The notes: generated by a model not told the origin, from the sequence alone. A stretch of DNA of 64,000 bases from Acidobacteriota bacterium (GCA_039028635.1 JBCCHV010000007.1:1-64000), one strand, 5' to 3'. Counted from the first letter of the stretch, positions 24,595 to 34,812 are shown. A program made the numbers and translations.

Positions 24595-27500
24595 GTGACC
24601 ACCGGCGTTCGCTTCAGCGCGGAGGTTGCGTTCCAGACCATCGGGGCGGCCAAGGCCGGTCGGGAATTCGAGCGCGGCGGCCGCCAGGTCGAAAGCGGGG
24701 CGAATCGTGCCTCTCGAGGATCGGATCGGATGCGCCGGTCCCTGCAGAGGCTCAAGCGAATCATCGCCACGCTGGGTCTTGGGATCCTGATCAAGCAGAT
24801 GGTGTTCTTCTCGAACGAGTTCGAACGGTCGCTGACGAAGATCAACACGCTGGTTGGTGTTTCCCAGCAGCAGGTTGCGGCCTGGAAGGGCGACCTGCTG
24901 TCCCTGGCTGTGGATGCCGGCCGCGGGCCCAATGAGCTCGCGCGGGCCTTGTTCGTCGTCACGTCCGCCGGCGAGCGGGGTGCCTCGGCTCTGGACGTGG
25001 TGGCCGAGGCGGGCAAGGCCTCGGCCGTCGGTCTTGGTGAGACAGCAACCATCGCGCGGGCGGTGACCGCTGCCATTCAGGCGTACTCGAAGCAGGGCCT
25101 CGAGGCCTCTCAGGCGACCTCGATCCTCGTGGCGACGGTGCGAGAGGGCAACCTCGAAGCCTCCGAACTCGCGGGCTCCCTGGGCCGCATTCTCGGTATC
25201 GCCGCCGAGGCAGGCGTGACCTTCGGAGATGTGGGTGGCTTCATCGCGACCTTCACGCGTCTCGGCGTGGATGCGAACGAGGCCGTGACAGCCCTGAGGG
25301 GCACCCTGAACCTGCTGTTCAAGAGCGGATCCGAAGGTCGGCGGGCTCTTGCTTCGGTCGGGCTCAGCTTGGACGACATCCGCCGATCGGTTCGCGAGAA
25401 GGGTCTCGCCCAGACCCTGGTCGACCTGCTGGATGCCTTCGACGGGAACCAGGAGGCCCTCGCGCGCTTCATCCCCAACGTTCGGGCCTTGGCGGGCGTC
25501 CTTGGTACCGCGGGGGCGCAGTCGGAGCAGTTCCTCGCCATCTCGCAGTCGGTCAGCTCCGCCATGAACGACAACCAGGTGGCGTTCGAGGGAACGGCCC
25601 AGTCTGGGGCGCACTCGATGGACCGTCTGCGAGCGGCCATCGAAGTGGTGGCGGTCACCTTGGGCGAGGGCTTCACCAGGGCGCTGAGCGGCGGCGCCGG
25701 CGACCTCTCAGACTGGGTCAAGGAGAACCGAGATCTCTTCAGGGAATGGGGGCGCGTAGCTGGTGAGGCCACGGCTTTGGCGGCCTCGGGCCTCAAGCTC
25801 CTCCTCGACTACTTCGAACTGCTGAAGATCGCCGTTGCAACGCTGATCACCATGAAGCTTGCAGCATGGCTGATCACCGTCGCCGGTGCCTCGAAGATCG
25901 CGAGCATCGCGACGCTCGACCTGAGTACTGCGCTGTGGGCTGTGACCTCAGGCTATACGCGGCTGGTGGCGATGGACATGGTGACCAACCTGAAGGCCAT
26001 CGCGATCTCGACGACCGCCCTGGGGGCTGCCGGCGTTGCTCTTGCTTTTGGCCTCAACGAGATCGTCAGCGCCTGGAGCCGGGCGCTCGACAAAGAGCGC
26101 GAAGCCATCATCGAGTCGTCGCGTCTCGCCGAGGTGTGGGGTCAGGTGCACCGGGCGATTCGAAAGGGCGTGGTGTCGCAGGATCTCTTCGACAAGCTGA
26201 CGGCTGGCGCTGAGCAGGCCCGCGAGGAGCTCGCCGAGCTCGAGGCGCAGCTCAAGAAGGCGCAGGAGAACAGCAATAAGGGAGGGATTCTCGGCAACGT
26301 CCTCGAAGTCCAGAAGCTCGAGGAGCAGATCGAAGCCAAGCAGGAGGACATTCGCGTCACCGAGGTCTGGATCGAACGGGCTCGGGACATGGTGACGGTC
26401 ATCGATGAGGTGACGGATGGCGGCGGCGGAGGCGGCGGCCTCTCCAAGCTCCGCGAGGCGTGGATCAACAACCGGCTCGCGATCATCGATCACACCATCG
26501 AGGTCTTGAAGGACATCGAAGCGCTGAAGGCCTTGGAGGCTGCTGCCCAGAAGGGCCAGCGCGAGCTTCGGCTTGTGGCGGCAGCGCTGGAGCGGGGGAT
26601 CAGCCCGGCGCAGCTCCTGGACGAGAGGCTGCGGGCCTTGCTGACGACCCTGCTGAATCTGGAGGAACTGCAGGGTGCCATCGAGGCATCGATCGAGGAG
26701 AGTCTCCAGGCTGCGAGCGACCGGATTCCGAAGATGGAGGTGGATCTCGAGCTCGACGTCATCCTTTCCGAGGCCGGTCAGGAGGTTCTCGAGCACACCG
26801 AGAAGAGCCTCGAGAAGATCAACGAGCAGCTCGACCAGCACCTCAGGGAGAAGCGCCTCAAGGCGATCCAGGAGACCTACGACCGATTCCTCGATGGGCT
26901 CCAGTCTGAGTTCGCGAACACCTTCGAAGCCATCTTTACCAACGGCATCGACTCCTTCGGCGACCTCTGGGAAGGCGTCAAGAAGCTCGCCATCCGAACC
27001 CTCTCCGAGGTTGCGGCGGCATGGGCAGCTCAGCAGTTTGCGGTCAACATCGCGACCTCGACGGGTGGTGGTGGCGGGTCCTTCGGAGGCCTTCTGGGGT
27101 CTCTCGGCAAGCTGTTTGGCGGTGGCGGCGGAGGGGGGGCGGCCGGAGCGGGCGCCGCAGGTGGAGGCGGTGCTGGTGGCGTCACTGCCGGCGCATGGGC
27201 GGGTCTCGGGGCGGCCATCGCCTTCGCCGCAATCGTCGCCTTGGACTCAGCGTCCCAGCGGCACAAGTTTGGGGCAGAGACCACCTTCGGAGTCTCCGGT
27301 GGTGAGCGGAGCCGGAGCGCCTTTGGGCAGCGTCACGCGATCGTCGACGCCTGGGAGGAGACCCTCGATGCCATCGAGGATCTGACGGGCGGCATCGTCC
27401 AAGACCTGCCCGAGATCGCCATCAAGATCCGCAACGACGGCGAGACGGTTCGGGTGTATCTGCGTGGTCAGTACATCGGCTGGTTCAAGACCGTCGAGGA

Positions 27501-29718
27501 GGCCATGCAGTTTGCCCTGCAGGAGGGCCTCCGCGAAGCGACTCTGTCGGGGGTCTCCGAAGAGATCCAACAGGTCTTCCAGGCGCCCTTCCGCTCCCTC
27601 GAGGAGCTGATGGAAAACCTGTCCTTTGTGCAGGGCCTCCTCGACGATGGCCTCTCGCCGATGCAGCAAACGGCCCGAGACCTAGCCCGAGATCTCCAGG
27701 CGACCAATCAGCGGCTCGAGGAGCTCGGCCTCTCGACGCGGCTGGGCGTCGACAAGTCGATCCGCGCATGGAACGACCTGCGCGACCAGGTCGCGGGGAT
27801 TGACCTCTCGCCCGTCGAGCAGCAGCTTCGGGACATCGAGGGCTTCAATACCGAGCTGCAGCAGTACATCAACGTCCGCCAGCAAGAGCGGGATGTCGTC
27901 CTTCAGCAGGTCCAGGAAGCGGAGCGGGCGGCGGCCATCCTTGCGTTACGGGGCGACGAAGCCGCGGCGGCTGTTCGCGAACTGGCGGAGCGCCTGCCCC
28001 TGCTTCGCGACCGCCTCGCCCAGATCGACCGCGAGCTCGCCAGCCTGCCCGACCCGATCGCGCCGGGCGAGGCCCGTCGGCGCGGGGGTGGCGGTTCGAA
28101 TCGACGCCAGCAGCGTGAATCCCTTGAGGACGAGTTGCGCAGCATCGTTCGGTCGGGCCTGCCGGAGTTTCAGAGGTCGATCGACGAAACCATGTCGCGC
28201 ATCTCTGATCTGCGGGAGCGGGTCCAGAAGCTAGGCGCCAATGGTGAGCTGGCCTCGGAGGCCATCGGAGTCCTCACCGAGCAGCTCCGCGACCAGTTCA
28301 GCGCGGCTCTCGCCGAGAACCTTCGAAGCGTGACCGGCTTCCCGGAGCGGCTGCAGGCGATCACCGATCGGTACTCAGACTTGCGGACGGCGAATGAGGC
28401 CTGGCTCGCTCAAACAGGAGAGCTGATCGAGGCTCGCTGGAAGATCAACGAGGCGGAGCGCCGGGCCCTTGAGGAGCTCGGGCAGGAGGTGCTCGCAAGC
28501 CTCGGGGTTCCGTCGGTTCAGACCCGCCGGCAGATGGCCGCCGTCGCCGAGTCCATCCAGTTCTTGAGGAACAACTTCGAGGCCCTGGGGCTGACGGCCG
28601 GCCAGGTCGGCGAGGCCGTTGCCGCCACCGGCGCGCAGCTCTTCGGCAACCTCGTCGACGGCTTGCTCCGGTGGACCGAGAACGAGGAGGCCCGCGCGCA
28701 GCTCGAGGACCTGCGGTTCCGAATGGAGATCGCCAACTACGAGCTCCAGTTCAAGCTGCTCCAGGAGATGGGGATCCTGACCAAGGAGCAAATCGTTCTC
28801 GTCGAGGGCCTCCTGGGTGATATTCAGGGGGCCTACGAAGCGGGAGAGATCGTTCTGCCCAGCGTCGGCAACGTGGTGCCGATCACTTCGAGCCCGCGGT
28901 TCAGTCCTGTCGACTTCGACCCGCGAAATGAGCGCCTCGAGAACGCCCTCCGGCTCCTCGAAAGCTACGAGAGCGAGGGCGGTTCTGACTCGAACCTCGA
29001 GCGCCTCGCCCAGATCCGGAGTGACTTCGAAGAGATCTTCGAGGTGCTGGGGCGTGGCGCCCGCGAGCTCGAAGCCTACGAGGGGGCGATTCAGCGGTTC
29101 TGGGACTCGCTCATCGACCCGCTTCGCCAGCTACGCAGCGAGCTGACGGGGCCGGGCGGAGGCTCCGGGGTCACGAGTCGCCAAGAGCTGGATCAGCTCT
29201 ATGGGCAAGCTCAGCAGCTTCTCCGTGCCGCGAGCTCCACCGATGACGCCACCCGCATCGCGGCCCTCGAGCAGCTCCCGGATGTCCTCCGGAACCTGTT
29301 GCAGGCCGGCCAGGACGTCCTCGGATCGGGATCTCAGTTCCTCTCCCTTCGCCAGTTCGTGCTCGCCGCCATCGACCAGCTCGCGGGGCTCGAAGAGGGC
29401 GGGGCCTCGGGTCTCGACGGACTCCCCGGATCGGGGCCCACGACGACCGACGGAATCCCAGGGAGTGCGGGCGTGATCCTGGCCGGTGATGCCTTTGTTC
29501 CCCCGGTGTCCGAGAGCTCCGATCTCGTGCGCGAGGTCCAAGGGCTTCGGGCCGAGGTTCGCGAACTGGTGGCCCTCACCGGAGCAGGAAATCAGCAGCG
29601 AGGCGAGGGCCTTGGCATCGCCCAGGTTCAAGCCGACGAGACGGCCAGCCTGCGACGAACCGCCGAGTACTCGGCATCGGAGCCGGTGCCTCATCCCTGG
29701 CATGGAGGCACGCGATGA
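24595..29718 (+). CDS. Tail tape measure protein
   Basis: A 1707-residue protein from GTG 24595. It has a basic N-terminus, a TP901-type core (MVFFSNEFERSLTKINTLVG...VTSAGERGASALDVV), hydrophobic segments around residues 400-480, long coiled coils and a Gly-rich stretch near 820-870. It sets tail length and helps DNA cross the cell envelope. Length predicts a tail of roughly 250 nm by the usual rule of about 0.15 nm per residue. Its stop overlaps ATG 29715. Confidence 0.93.
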   Translation: MTTGVRFSAEVAFQTIGAAKAGREFERGGRQVESGANRASRGSDRMRRSLQRLKRIIATLGLGILIKQMVFFSNEFERSLTKINTLVGVSQQQVAAWKGDLLSLAVDAGRGPNELARALFVVTSAGERGASALDVVAEAGKASAVGLGETATIARAVTAAIQAYSKQGLEASQATSILVATVREGNLEASELAGSLGRILGIAAEAGVTFGDVGGFIATFTRLGVDANEAVTALRGTLNLLFKSGSEGRRALASVGLSLDDIRRSVREKGLAQTLVDLLDAFDGNQEALARFIPNVRALAGVLGTAGAQSEQFLAISQSVSSAMNDNQVAFEGTAQSGAHSMDRLRAAIEVVAVTLGEGFTRALSGGAGDLSDWVKENRDLFREWGRVAGEATALAASGLKLLLDYFELLKIAVATLITMKLAAWLITVAGASKIASIATLDLSTALWAVTSGYTRLVAMDMVTNLKAIAISTTALGAAGVALAFGLNEIVSAWSRALDKEREAIIESSRLAEVWGQVHRAIRKGVVSQDLFDKLTAGAEQAREELAELEAQLKKAQENSNKGGILGNVLEVQKLEEQIEAKQEDIRVTEVWIERARDMVTVIDEVTDGGGGGGGLSKLREAWINNRLAIIDHTIEVLKDIEALKALEAAAQKGQRELRLVAAALERGISPAQLLDERLRALLTTLLNLEELQGAIEASIEESLQAASDRIPKMEVDLELDVILSEAGQEVLEHTEKSLEKINEQLDQHLREKRLKAIQETYDRFLDGLQSEFANTFEAIFTNGIDSFGDLWEGVKKLAIRTLSEVAAAWAAQQFAVNIATSTGGGGGSFGGLLGSLGKLFGGGGGGGAAGAGAAGGGGAGGVTAGAWAGLGAAIAFAAIVALDSASQRHKFGAETTFGVSGGERSRSAFGQRHAIVDAWEETLDAIEDLTGGIVQDLPEIAIKIRNDGETVRVYLRGQYIGWFKTVEEAMQFALQEGLREATLSGVSEEIQQVFQAPFRSLEELMENLSFVQGLLDDGLSPMQQTARDLARDLQATNQRLEELGLSTRLGVDKSIRAWNDLRDQVAGIDLSPVEQQLRDIEGFNTELQQYINVRQQERDVVLQQVQEAERAAAILALRGDEAAAAVRELAERLPLLRDRLAQIDRELASLPDPIAPGEARRRGGGGSNRRQQRESLEDELRSIVRSGLPEFQRSIDETMSRISDLRERVQKLGANGELASEAIGVLTEQLRDQFSAALAENLRSVTGFPERLQAITDRYSDLRTANEAWLAQTGELIEARWKINEAERRALEELGQEVLASLGVPSVQTRRQMAAVAESIQFLRNNFEALGLTAGQVGEAVAATGAQLFGNLVDGLLRWTENEEARAQLEDLRFRMEIANYELQFKLLQEMGILTKEQIVLVEGLLGDIQGAYEAGEIVLPSVGNVVPITSSPRFSPVDFDPRNERLENALRLLESYESEGGSDSNLERLAQIRSDFEEIFEVLGRGARELEAYEGAIQRFWDSLIDPLRQLRSELTGPGGGSGVTSRQELDQLYGQAQQLLRAASSTDDATRIAALEQLPDVLRNLLQAGQDVLGSGSQFLSLRQFVLAAIDQLAGLEEGGASGLDGLPGSGPTTTDGIPGSAGVILAGDAFVPPVSESSDLVREVQGLRAEVRELVALTGAGNQQRGEGLGIAQVQADETASLRRTAEYSASEPVPHPWHGGTR

Positions 29719-32084
29719 GTAGTCCCTGCGCGTGGCTGCTAGAGGCCTGGCCGCGCGATGCCGGCGGTAGCGAGGTGCCGGTTCGCTTCAGCACTCACGG
29801 CCTCCTGACGCTTCCCACGGACTCCCTGCCGACCAAGCACTTTCCGGCGTACCTGCTCGAGGCTCCGAACTACCGCCGGGACATCTTCCGGGCGGGCCTT
29901 CTGGGCGGCCCGGTGGCGGCGAGCTTCGGGGCCTGGAAACTCGGAAACCCCTCGGGCCCGGGTGAGCTGGGCCCGCTGGAGCACCTCCGAGATCTGAGCT
30001 TTGCCGGTGCTCGATGGTTGGCGCGTTGGGCGTTGGCGAATCCGGTCGCACCTCGCTCCTACGACGACTATGAGGAGATCCTGCGGGGTCGCTGCGACCG
30101 CTTAGTGTTCGCAGGGCCCGAGGCGGTTCTCCAACTCCAGGATCGGCGGAGGCTCCTTCAGCGCGAGCTCAACGTGCCGCGATTCTGGGGCAATGGTCCG
30201 GCGTGTCTACGGCTCGATTCCTCGAAGGGCACCCCGAGGGTGGACATGGGGGATGTCGGTGACGTCACCGGATCCTTCACATGGGTCTTCCACGTTCGTC
30301 CCGGAATCTCAGGGTCTTTTCAGGTCGTCGCCGAGAAGCGGGACGCGGGGGCTCCGGCTGGCTGGAGAGTCGCGACCTTCGGCGACGGTCAAGTGAGGTT
30401 CGTGATTGAGGAGCTCGCCGGCGGCACCGGTGGAGGGATCGTGGACACGCCGGTCGATTCCTTGATCGTCGACGAGTGGGCTGTCATCGCGGTGAGTGTT
30501 GACACGACAAGCCTTCAGATGCGGGTGGCGCGGGTCGATCGCTTCGGCGAAGCCGAGGTGTTGGCGGAAAAGTCCTATGCGACGGGTTCGCCCGCAGGGA
30601 ACGCTGCTCCGCTCACGTTCGGTGGCTCGGCGACGACGGATCTATCGCTCCTGGGATTCTCGCAGTGGTCCCGAGTGCTGACCCTGGACGAGCTGGTCCA
30701 GTACTCCGGGGGCGTGCTCGAAGGGGACGAGCCGGACCTACTGCGCCATTGGAAGCTCAACGACGGATTCGGGTCAACGGCTTTCGAGGAGGTCGAGAGC
30801 GCCAACGGCGCGATCACCAACGGCTCGTGGCAGGCCTCCCTGACGGGTGATGAGAACCTCGAAGGCGTCCCGATGCCGAGCACCTGGGGGGCGGGCTCGA
30901 GGAACGTCTCCCCGGTCCTGGTCAGCGCTCCGGACCGTGCCTACATGTGGCACTTTCGCCAAGCTCGCTCCGCGGATCCCGTCCGCTACCGGGGCGGACT
31001 CTTGTCCGAGGGGACCGGTCCGACCGACAACTACACCGTCAGCACGACGACCGGGAGTGTCGAGGTGCACACCCTCGTCGGCGAGCCCGGCGCGGTGACG
31101 ATGGATGTCGAAGGCGACTTCGACGGCACCAAGCTGCCGGCGACCTTCGGAGAGATCACCGAGGCGTGGCTGACCAAGCCGCTCGGACCGCTCGATCCGT
31201 CGGAAATCAACCGCTTCGCCTTCGACTCGTTCCCGATCACCGACCAGCTCGAGGCCTACCTGCCGAGCGGCGGCCGTCTGGTCGATGTCCTTTCGACTTT
31301 TGCCGCGGGCATTGGTGCCGGCTTCGACTTCGACAACTTCGATCAGGCGGTCATCTTCGAGATGGAGCGCCCGGTCGTAGATCCCGAGTGGTCGCCCGCC
31401 AGCAACCACAAGATCGGCGCCTGGATCGAACCCGTCAATCGTGGACTGAGCCGCCTGCGCTATCAGTGCACGACGGCCGGCACGACCGGAGGCTCGGAGC
31501 CGGCTTGGCCCAGCGTCATCGGCGGGACCGTGACCGACGGCTCGGTGGTCTGGACGGCCCGAGAGGGCTACGTCGAGATCCGCGAGGAGGCGGACATTCT
31601 CGATGCGCGCATCGTGGACACACTGACGCCGACTTCGAGGCAGACTGTCGCCTACGCCCGCAACTACACCGTGCAAGGGGATGCCGACCTGGTCGCCGAG
31701 GACTCTGCCATGGGAGGGACGGCGGAAGAGGGTGCTGCGCACCGGTCCTTCGTGGGGCGCGAGTGGCGGGAGGCCTCTTGGCCTGCAGCCTCGAATGTGC
31801 TCGAGCGGCACCCAGACGCCGAGCCTGGGCCGCGGATCCTGTCTCCCTTTAGGCTCCGCTCGCCGGCCCGCGTCAGCGCCATGAGGCGCCAACAAGACCA
31901 CTATGGAGTGGATGGGCTGAACCGGGTTCGGATTCGCCTCTCTCGCCCGGTGCCTCGGGTGGGAATCGGCAAGCCGATGAGGGTCTGGTCGGCCGAGCTG
32001 GGCCACCCCGACGGAAAGCTCTATCTCCTTACCGCCTTCGATTTGCAGACGGGCCCCTTTGGGGCTGTGGAAGGGATCGGATGA
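29715..32084 (+). CDS. Tail tip protein with LamG-like domain
   Basis: A 789-residue protein. Residues about 160-370 form a concanavalin/LamG-like sandwich (SFTWVFHVRPGISG, WAVIAVSVDT, LLRHWKLNDGFGST), a carbohydrate-binding fold. The flanking parts are unrecognised and beta-rich. Position after the tape measure suggests a distal tail or baseplate part that contacts the cell surface. The coupled stop overlaps ATG 32081. Confidence 0.6.
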   Translation: MSSPCAWLLEAWPRDAGGSEVPVRFSTHGLLTLPTDSLPTKHFPAYLLEAPNYRRDIFRAGLLGGPVAASFGAWKLGNPSGPGELGPLEHLRDLSFAGARWLARWALANPVAPRSYDDYEEILRGRCDRLVFAGPEAVLQLQDRRRLLQRELNVPRFWGNGPACLRLDSSKGTPRVDMGDVGDVTGSFTWVFHVRPGISGSFQVVAEKRDAGAPAGWRVATFGDGQVRFVIEELAGGTGGGIVDTPVDSLIVDEWAVIAVSVDTTSLQMRVARVDRFGEAEVLAEKSYATGSPAGNAAPLTFGGSATTDLSLLGFSQWSRVLTLDELVQYSGGVLEGDEPDLLRHWKLNDGFGSTAFEEVESANGAITNGSWQASLTGDENLEGVPMPSTWGAGSRNVSPVLVSAPDRAYMWHFRQARSADPVRYRGGLLSEGTGPTDNYTVSTTTGSVEVHTLVGEPGAVTMDVEGDFDGTKLPATFGEITEAWLTKPLGPLDPSEINRFAFDSFPITDQLEAYLPSGGRLVDVLSTFAAGIGAGFDFDNFDQAVIFEMERPVVDPEWSPASNHKIGAWIEPVNRGLSRLRYQCTTAGTTGGSEPAWPSVIGGTVTDGSVVWTAREGYVEIREEADILDARIVDTLTPTSRQTVAYARNYTVQGDADLVAEDSAMGGTAEEGAAHRSFVGREWREASWPAASNVLERHPDAEPGPRILSPFRLRSPARVSAMRRQQDHYGVDGLNRVRIRLSRPVPRVGIGKPMRVWSAELGHPDGKLYLLTAFDLQTGPFGAVEGIG

Positions 32085-33454
32085 ACGAACCCGATTGCGT
32101 GATTGGTGCGGTGCCGGACTGGAGTCTGACCTCGACGTTCTCGGCGTCGAGCGAGGCCGATCCCGTGGAGGCGCCGGTCGAGAACCTCAAGACGCGAAAC
32201 CTGTTCGATTGGTGGCGGTCGGCAAGCGCTTCGGAGCCGGATTGCGTTCTCGACGTCGCACTGGCGCCGGCAGTTTTTCAGCCCAACCCCATCAAGCTGC
32301 TTTCGATCGGCGCCATCGGTGGCAACCTGAGCCAATCGGCCCGGATCCGCGTCAGCGTCTCGAACGCCCATGACCTCTTTGTGCCGGACCGCGTCCGCCT
32401 CGCTCCGGACTCGGTCTCAGGCTCCGACTACGCCGGAACCGTGGTCGACATCGACGAGGACCCTACGGCACCGGATGGGGCCGAGCTGATCCCCGTAGAT
32501 GCTTCGCAAGGGATGTCGTCCGCCCTGATCGGGTTTCCGGCGCCCGTCTCGCTCTCACCGGCCCGCTTGGTGCACACCGCGCGTGCCTTGGTACAGCTCA
32601 AGAGCGCCGGCCTCATGTCGATCGAGACCCGAGTCAATCTGTACCTCTCCGAGGGCGGTGCGGATGTGCGCCTGCTGCGGTCCGTGACGCTCAGGGGGAG
32701 CGATGCCGACACCGACGTCCTGATCCGCGGGCACTTCTCGGCCGATGAGATCTCCGACCCCGCGAGCCTCGAGCTCCGAGTCGAGCGGGACATCGCCACC
32801 TCTGGGGGATCTTCGGCCGATGTCCGGATCAAGGCGGTCGACCTCGAGTACCAGGAGGCGCCGCCGGCGGGCATTCATGACACCGGCTTCGTCGACGTCT
32901 GGCCGGCGATCCTGCAAGACGGCTTCGAGCTCATCCACCCCTCCGAGGTGCGGAGTAGTTCCGTGCCGTGGATCTACAACTTTCGGGATGCCGGAGGGGA
33001 GATCAGTCCGGTCGACGCCCTCCGCATGCGGGTCGAGATCATGGATCCCGACAATCCGGATGGATTCGTCGAGCTCGCTGCCCTGCCCTTCGGCCCTGGC
33101 CTCGCGGCGCGCTTCTTGGGCCGAAACCTCACGCTTCAGCCGGTGGACCTGCGGAGCCAGATCCTCCGTACGGCCGGTGATCGTGACCTCGCCGCGTTTG
33201 GAGCGACGCGCGGAGGGGCGAACCTGCGACTCGCCCCCTTGACGCGGGAGCAGGCCTATGGCTCGGTGCTTCGGTATCTCGGGCAGCGTGCGTGGCCCGA
33301 AAACTTCCTACTTTCCCTACTTCCTGATGATGAGGATTTCCGGACCGAACTGAGGATGTTCGGCCACCTGGCCGGCCGCCCGGCGGGGATCCAACACATG
33401 CCGGGCAGCCGGGGGCTCTACAGCGCCTCGATCGCCTTCGAGGAGGCGCGATGA
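32081..33454 (+). CDS. Distal tail structural protein
   Basis: A 457-residue beta-rich protein, last of the + strand structural operon. NPIKLLSIGAIGGNLSQSARIRV and PWIYNFRDAGGEISPVDALRMRVEI suggest jelly-roll segments like those of distal tail or fibre-adaptor proteins. No specific family. The next gene is on the reverse strand. Confidence 0.5.
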   Translation: MNEPDCVIGAVPDWSLTSTFSASSEADPVEAPVENLKTRNLFDWWRSASASEPDCVLDVALAPAVFQPNPIKLLSIGAIGGNLSQSARIRVSVSNAHDLFVPDRVRLAPDSVSGSDYAGTVVDIDEDPTAPDGAELIPVDASQGMSSALIGFPAPVSLSPARLVHTARALVQLKSAGLMSIETRVNLYLSEGGADVRLLRSVTLRGSDADTDVLIRGHFSADEISDPASLELRVERDIATSGGSSADVRIKAVDLEYQEAPPAGIHDTGFVDVWPAILQDGFELIHPSEVRSSSVPWIYNFRDAGGEISPVDALRMRVEIMDPDNPDGFVELAALPFGPGLAARFLGRNLTLQPVDLRSQILRTAGDRDLAAFGATRGGANLRLAPLTREQAYGSVLRYLGQRAWPENFLLSLLPDDEDFRTELRMFGHLAGRPAGIQHMPGSRGLYSASIAFEEAR

Positions 33455-33459
33455 GAGCC

Positions 33460-33897
33460 CTAGCAAGGGGAGAAATCGAACGCCAGGGCAGCGCCGCCCT
33501 TCGCCACGTCAACGCCGACCAAGTCGGCGCACTGGCGGCGATGAACGAAGTCGCGGAGCAGCTCGAGGGCGACAGGTCCCGAGGCCCAGTGGGCGCCGAA
33601 AAAGAATTCCAGATCGTCCGTCGACAGGACGGCGTTGCCGAAGCCGGAGCTGAACTGGAGAGTCAAGGTCGCGCCGTTGATGGCAACGCCGGTGACCTCG
33701 ACATCGGCCGGCCGGCGCGTGAACTCGAGGATGAGCGCGAGGGCCTGACCGTCCTCCCAGCGGTTGCTGAAGAAGAAGGACAGGTCCGAGGCCTTCAATT
33801 CAGCGCTGTCGACAGCGGGTTCCGAGGCCGAGGCGCAGCCTGCCAGGGGAATCAAAGCGACCAAGATCAGGACGGCAGAGGGCAACAGCTTTCGCAT
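33460..33897 (-). CDS. Prophage lipoprotein with internal duplication (probable moron)
   Basis: A 145-residue protein. The start at 33897 gives MRKLL, a hydrophobic core and lipobox LAGC with Cys at residue 21, so it is a lipid-anchored exported protein. The mature part is two copies of one unit: DLSFFFSNRWEDGQALALIL...GATLTLQFS and DLEFFFGAHWASGPVALELL...GAALAFDFS. It is transcribed against the late operon, as expected of a gene expressed in the lysogen. A palindrome at 33958-33977 overlaps its likely promoter. Superinfection exclusion or envelope modification is a reasonable guess. Confidence 0.7.
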   Translation of the reverse strand: MRKLLPSAVLILVALIPLAGCASASEPAVDSAELKASDLSFFFSNRWEDGQALALILEFTRRPADVEVTGVAINGATLTLQFSSGFGNAVLSTDDLEFFFGAHWASGPVALELLRDFVHRRQCADLVGVDVAKGGAALAFDFSPC

Positions 33898-33957
33898 GGG
33901 GTTCTCCGAGGGGTTATCGCGCCGTGGCGCGAATTCGTAGATCAGCTCTTGAACTAC

Positions 33958-33977
33958 TATACCCCTATGGGGGTATA
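33958..33977. promoter_or_regulatory. G-tract palindrome resembling a CsoR/CstR/RcnR-family operator
   Basis: TATACCCC (33958-33965) and GGGGTATA (33970-33977) form a perfect eight-base inverted repeat around TATG. CsoR-family repressors of metal, sulfur or formaldehyde genes bind such G-tract palindromes. On the reverse strand, TATAGT overlaps its end and could be the -10 of the lipoprotein gene. No csoR-like gene is seen in the window, so a host regulator would be needed. Confidence 0.5.
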
Positions 33978-34024
33978 CGTGCATGAAGCGTCGATCTCGG
34001 GGCTAGGCAATGTAGTCTCGGCCT

Positions 34025-34237
34025 ATGTCCGACTCATCCGGCAGGGCTCGAGGCCCCCGGGGCGGAAAGCACTCCGTGACCCCTGGTGGCCTTCACCGCG
34101 AGAACGCCTATCTCACGGACGAGGAGCGGCAAGCTCTCCGGAAGTTCGCCTTCGACAACGAGATGAGCAAGAGCATGGTCATTCGGATCGCTCTCTGCCG
34201 GCTGCTCGGAATCGAAGAGCCCGACCCCTACGCCTAG
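34025..34237 (+). CDS. Small RHH-like DNA-binding protein
   Basis: A 70-residue protein. The basic N-terminal arm is followed by AYLTDEERQALRKFAFDNEMSKSMVIRIALCRLLGI, which fits a ribbon-helix-helix pattern. It lies divergent to the lipoprotein gene with the palindrome between them. The 3' end overlaps the next exported-protein frame. Confidence 0.55.
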   Translation: MSDSSGRARGPRGGKHSVTPGGLHRENAYLTDEERQALRKFAFDNEMSKSMVIRIALCRLLGIEEPDPYA

Positions 34238-34812
34238 CCCTTCTTGTCGGCGCGCTGCTTGCGCTGGCGCCGCCCGCACTCGCGGATCCTCCGGCCCGTC
34301 CTGACGTCGAGGCCTGCCTCGACGCCTACTACCGGCCCGCCTGGTCGACCCGCCGCTGTCTGTCTACCCGTGATCGCCTCCTGAGGGAGCGCGGCCACGC
34401 CGTCATGAGCGCCGACGGCTGCACGGTGCTCGGCGGCACGTTCCCCGACGACTATTCGCGGTCCGTCGTGCTGGCGGTGACGTTTGCCGATGTCGACATT
34501 GACCATCGGTACTCAGCACGCGCGATGTGGGATCGCTACTGCGAGACCCACGGCAAGCCGCCCAGCCGCCGGCTCTGGCGCCGGATGTACGAGGACCGCC
34601 GCAATCTGGCGATCTCGAGTGCCTCGACCAACCGCTCGAAGGGTGACCGAGGCCCTCACGAATGGTGCCCCAGCAGTCCCTCCGCTCGCCGCCGAGCGGC
34701 GGCCCCCTACCGAGCCCAGGCTGAGCGCTACGGGCTCTCGATCAACGACCAAGAGGAGGCCGGCCTCCGCGCCTGGGAGCGCGGGGAGTGTCTGGCCGAG
34801 GAGGTTCCATGA
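34195..34812 (+). CDS. Exported hypothetical protein (start uncertain)
   Basis: The frame is open with no ATG, GTG or TTG near the expected start. CTG 34195 would give a convincing signal peptide: basic RNRRARPLR, hydrophobic LALLVGALLALAPPALA and cleavage at ALA-D. The mature part of about 170 residues has Cys (EACLDAYY, TRRCL, DGCTVLG) and basic helices. It overlaps the RHH gene and its stop overlaps ATG 34809. A longer product fused across the RHH region is less likely. Confidence 0.5.
   Translation: MPAARNRRARPLRLALLVGALLALAPPALADPPARPDVEACLDAYYRPAWSTRRCLSTRDRLLRERGHAVMSADGCTVLGGTFPDDYSRSVVLAVTFADVDIDHRYSARAMWDRYCETHGKPPSRRLWRRMYEDRRNLAISSASTNRSKGDRGPHEWCPSSPSARRRAAAPYRAQAERYGLSINDQEEAGLRAWERGECLAEEVP

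Noticed and set aside
24086-24598. 170-codon ORF in a third frame over the T-domain
   Set aside because: The frame with regularly spaced CxxC pairs is the coherent one; this frame is an Arg/Pro-rich shadow.
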